DNA from: Vicugna pacos
Lineage: Eukaryota; Chordata; Mammalia; Artiodactyla; Camelidae
Direction: 5' to 3'
Assembly: GCF_048564905.1 (NCBI RefSeq)
Contig: NC_132995.1
Span: 6,336,501 to 6,400,500, forward strand
Length of the DNA: 64,000 bases
Below are positions 63,334-64,000 of this stretch, piece by piece. Positions within the stretch are counted from its first letter, which is position 1; every line of letters starts with the position of its first letter. The notes beneath the pieces are model-generated. The model was not told the DNA's origin. It ran no database searches and was given only the letters and a program-made list of their open reading frames with translations. Both the position numbers and the translations under genes were made by a program.

Positions 63334-64000
63334 GGGCCACCCCTGCTGCTCTGCAGCTGCTGACGAAACTAACAGCCTCTCTCCATCACTGGGAGAGACT
63401 GAAAAAGGACTGGTTCCTGGAAGGACAGACAGGGAAATGGCCTCTGCAGACCAGCCACTGCGCTGCCCCACCTGTGCCCCAGGCCACTCTGGGTTCTCAG
63501 AACCTGTTTGCCCACCCCTGCCTGGACCAGAGCAGCTCCCGCTCAGACCTGTTTTATGGATTGGAGGTGGGGGCTGGGAAAATGGGGGCCCAAGGAGTAG
63601 GCAGAAGAGATCAAAGTAGGGCTGGTGGGTGGGGGTCACTGCCTCCTGCCATCCCTCCTCCTGTTTATGAAGTTCCCCAGCCCTGTCCCTCCTACGCTGT
63701 CCCCTCCTCTCCTTCCCTAAGGCCTAGATCAGGCTTCAGCCTCTCCCCCTGGGCCCTCGCCCCAGCCTCCTCTTCAGCCTCCTGGCCCCAGTCTGTCCTC
63801 ACAGGGCCTCAGAGCTGACCTGCCCCCCTTGCTCAGTGTTGTTCCATGGCTCCCCAGCACTCTGGGCAAAAAGCCTTGACCTTGGACTTCATATCTAAGG
63901 CTCTGCACGGTCTGGGTCCACCTGCCTCCCCAACTCCAAATCCCACTTGCTGCTTCAGCCACTCTAAACTACATGCTGTTCCCCAAACTGGGCTGGCTGT
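63334..64000. other. KASH5 upstream flank
   Basis: The KASH5 5'UTR and promoter should lie here or beyond the right edge; no TATA box or CpG cluster is obvious. 63840-64000 is an L2 remnant in sense orientation ('ggctccccagcactctgggc', then 'taaggctctgcacggtctgg'). Confidence 0.5.

Overview
This window is a gene-dense stretch of a mammalian nuclear genome. Two tRNA-derived SINEs, one intact with a 13-bp target-site duplication, look like the camelid Vic-1 family, so a camelid (alpaca, llama or camel) is the likely source. Gene content and order match human 19q13.33 in reverse orientation.

Six protein-coding genes can be read exon by exon, with exons joining in phase and complete reading frames. 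ALDH16A1 (minus, 17 coding exons, 802 aa) occupies 4.5-16.3 kb. PIH1D1 (plus, 9 coding exons, 290 aa) occupies 17.3-21.3 kb and shares a divergent CpG/CCAAT promoter with ALDH16A1. SLC17A7/VGLUT1 (plus, 12 exons, 560 aa) occupies 24.2-34.6 kb. GFY (minus, 3 coding exons, 565 aa) occupies 35.0-37.4 kb and lies tail to tail with SLC17A7. PTH2/TIP39 (plus, 2 coding exons, 99 aa) occupies 39.5-40.5 kb. KASH5/CCDC155 (minus, 19 coding exons, 567 aa) occupies 44.1-63.3 kb. In human the next genes outward are FLT3LG (left) and DKKL1 (right); neither is reached here.

The genes are not one pathway. ALDH16A1 is an aldehyde-dehydrogenase-fold protein without its catalytic cysteine. PIH1D1 is an R2TP/HSP90 co-chaperone adaptor. 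VGLUT1 loads glutamate into synaptic vesicles. GFY is a Golgi membrane protein of olfactory neurons. PTH2 encodes a hypothalamic neuropeptide. KASH5 is the meiotic LINC-complex protein that couples telomeres to dynein.

The rest is repeats: a left flank of nested LINE-1s, MIR and L2 remnants in introns, a few old MaLR-type LTR remnants, pyrimidine-rich tracts, and several degenerate minisatellite-like arrays. Notable non-coding signals are a convergent pair of consensus CTCF motifs at 22.2 and 62.1 kb, an inverted pair of ZNF143-type motifs at 22.25-22.33 kb, and an orphan CpG/MYB/X-box promoter-like segment at 41.4-41.8 kb with no known gene. I found no strong evidence for a wholly new biological system. 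The orphan promoter, the stop-free last intron of KASH5 and the altered TIP39 C-terminus are the best leads.
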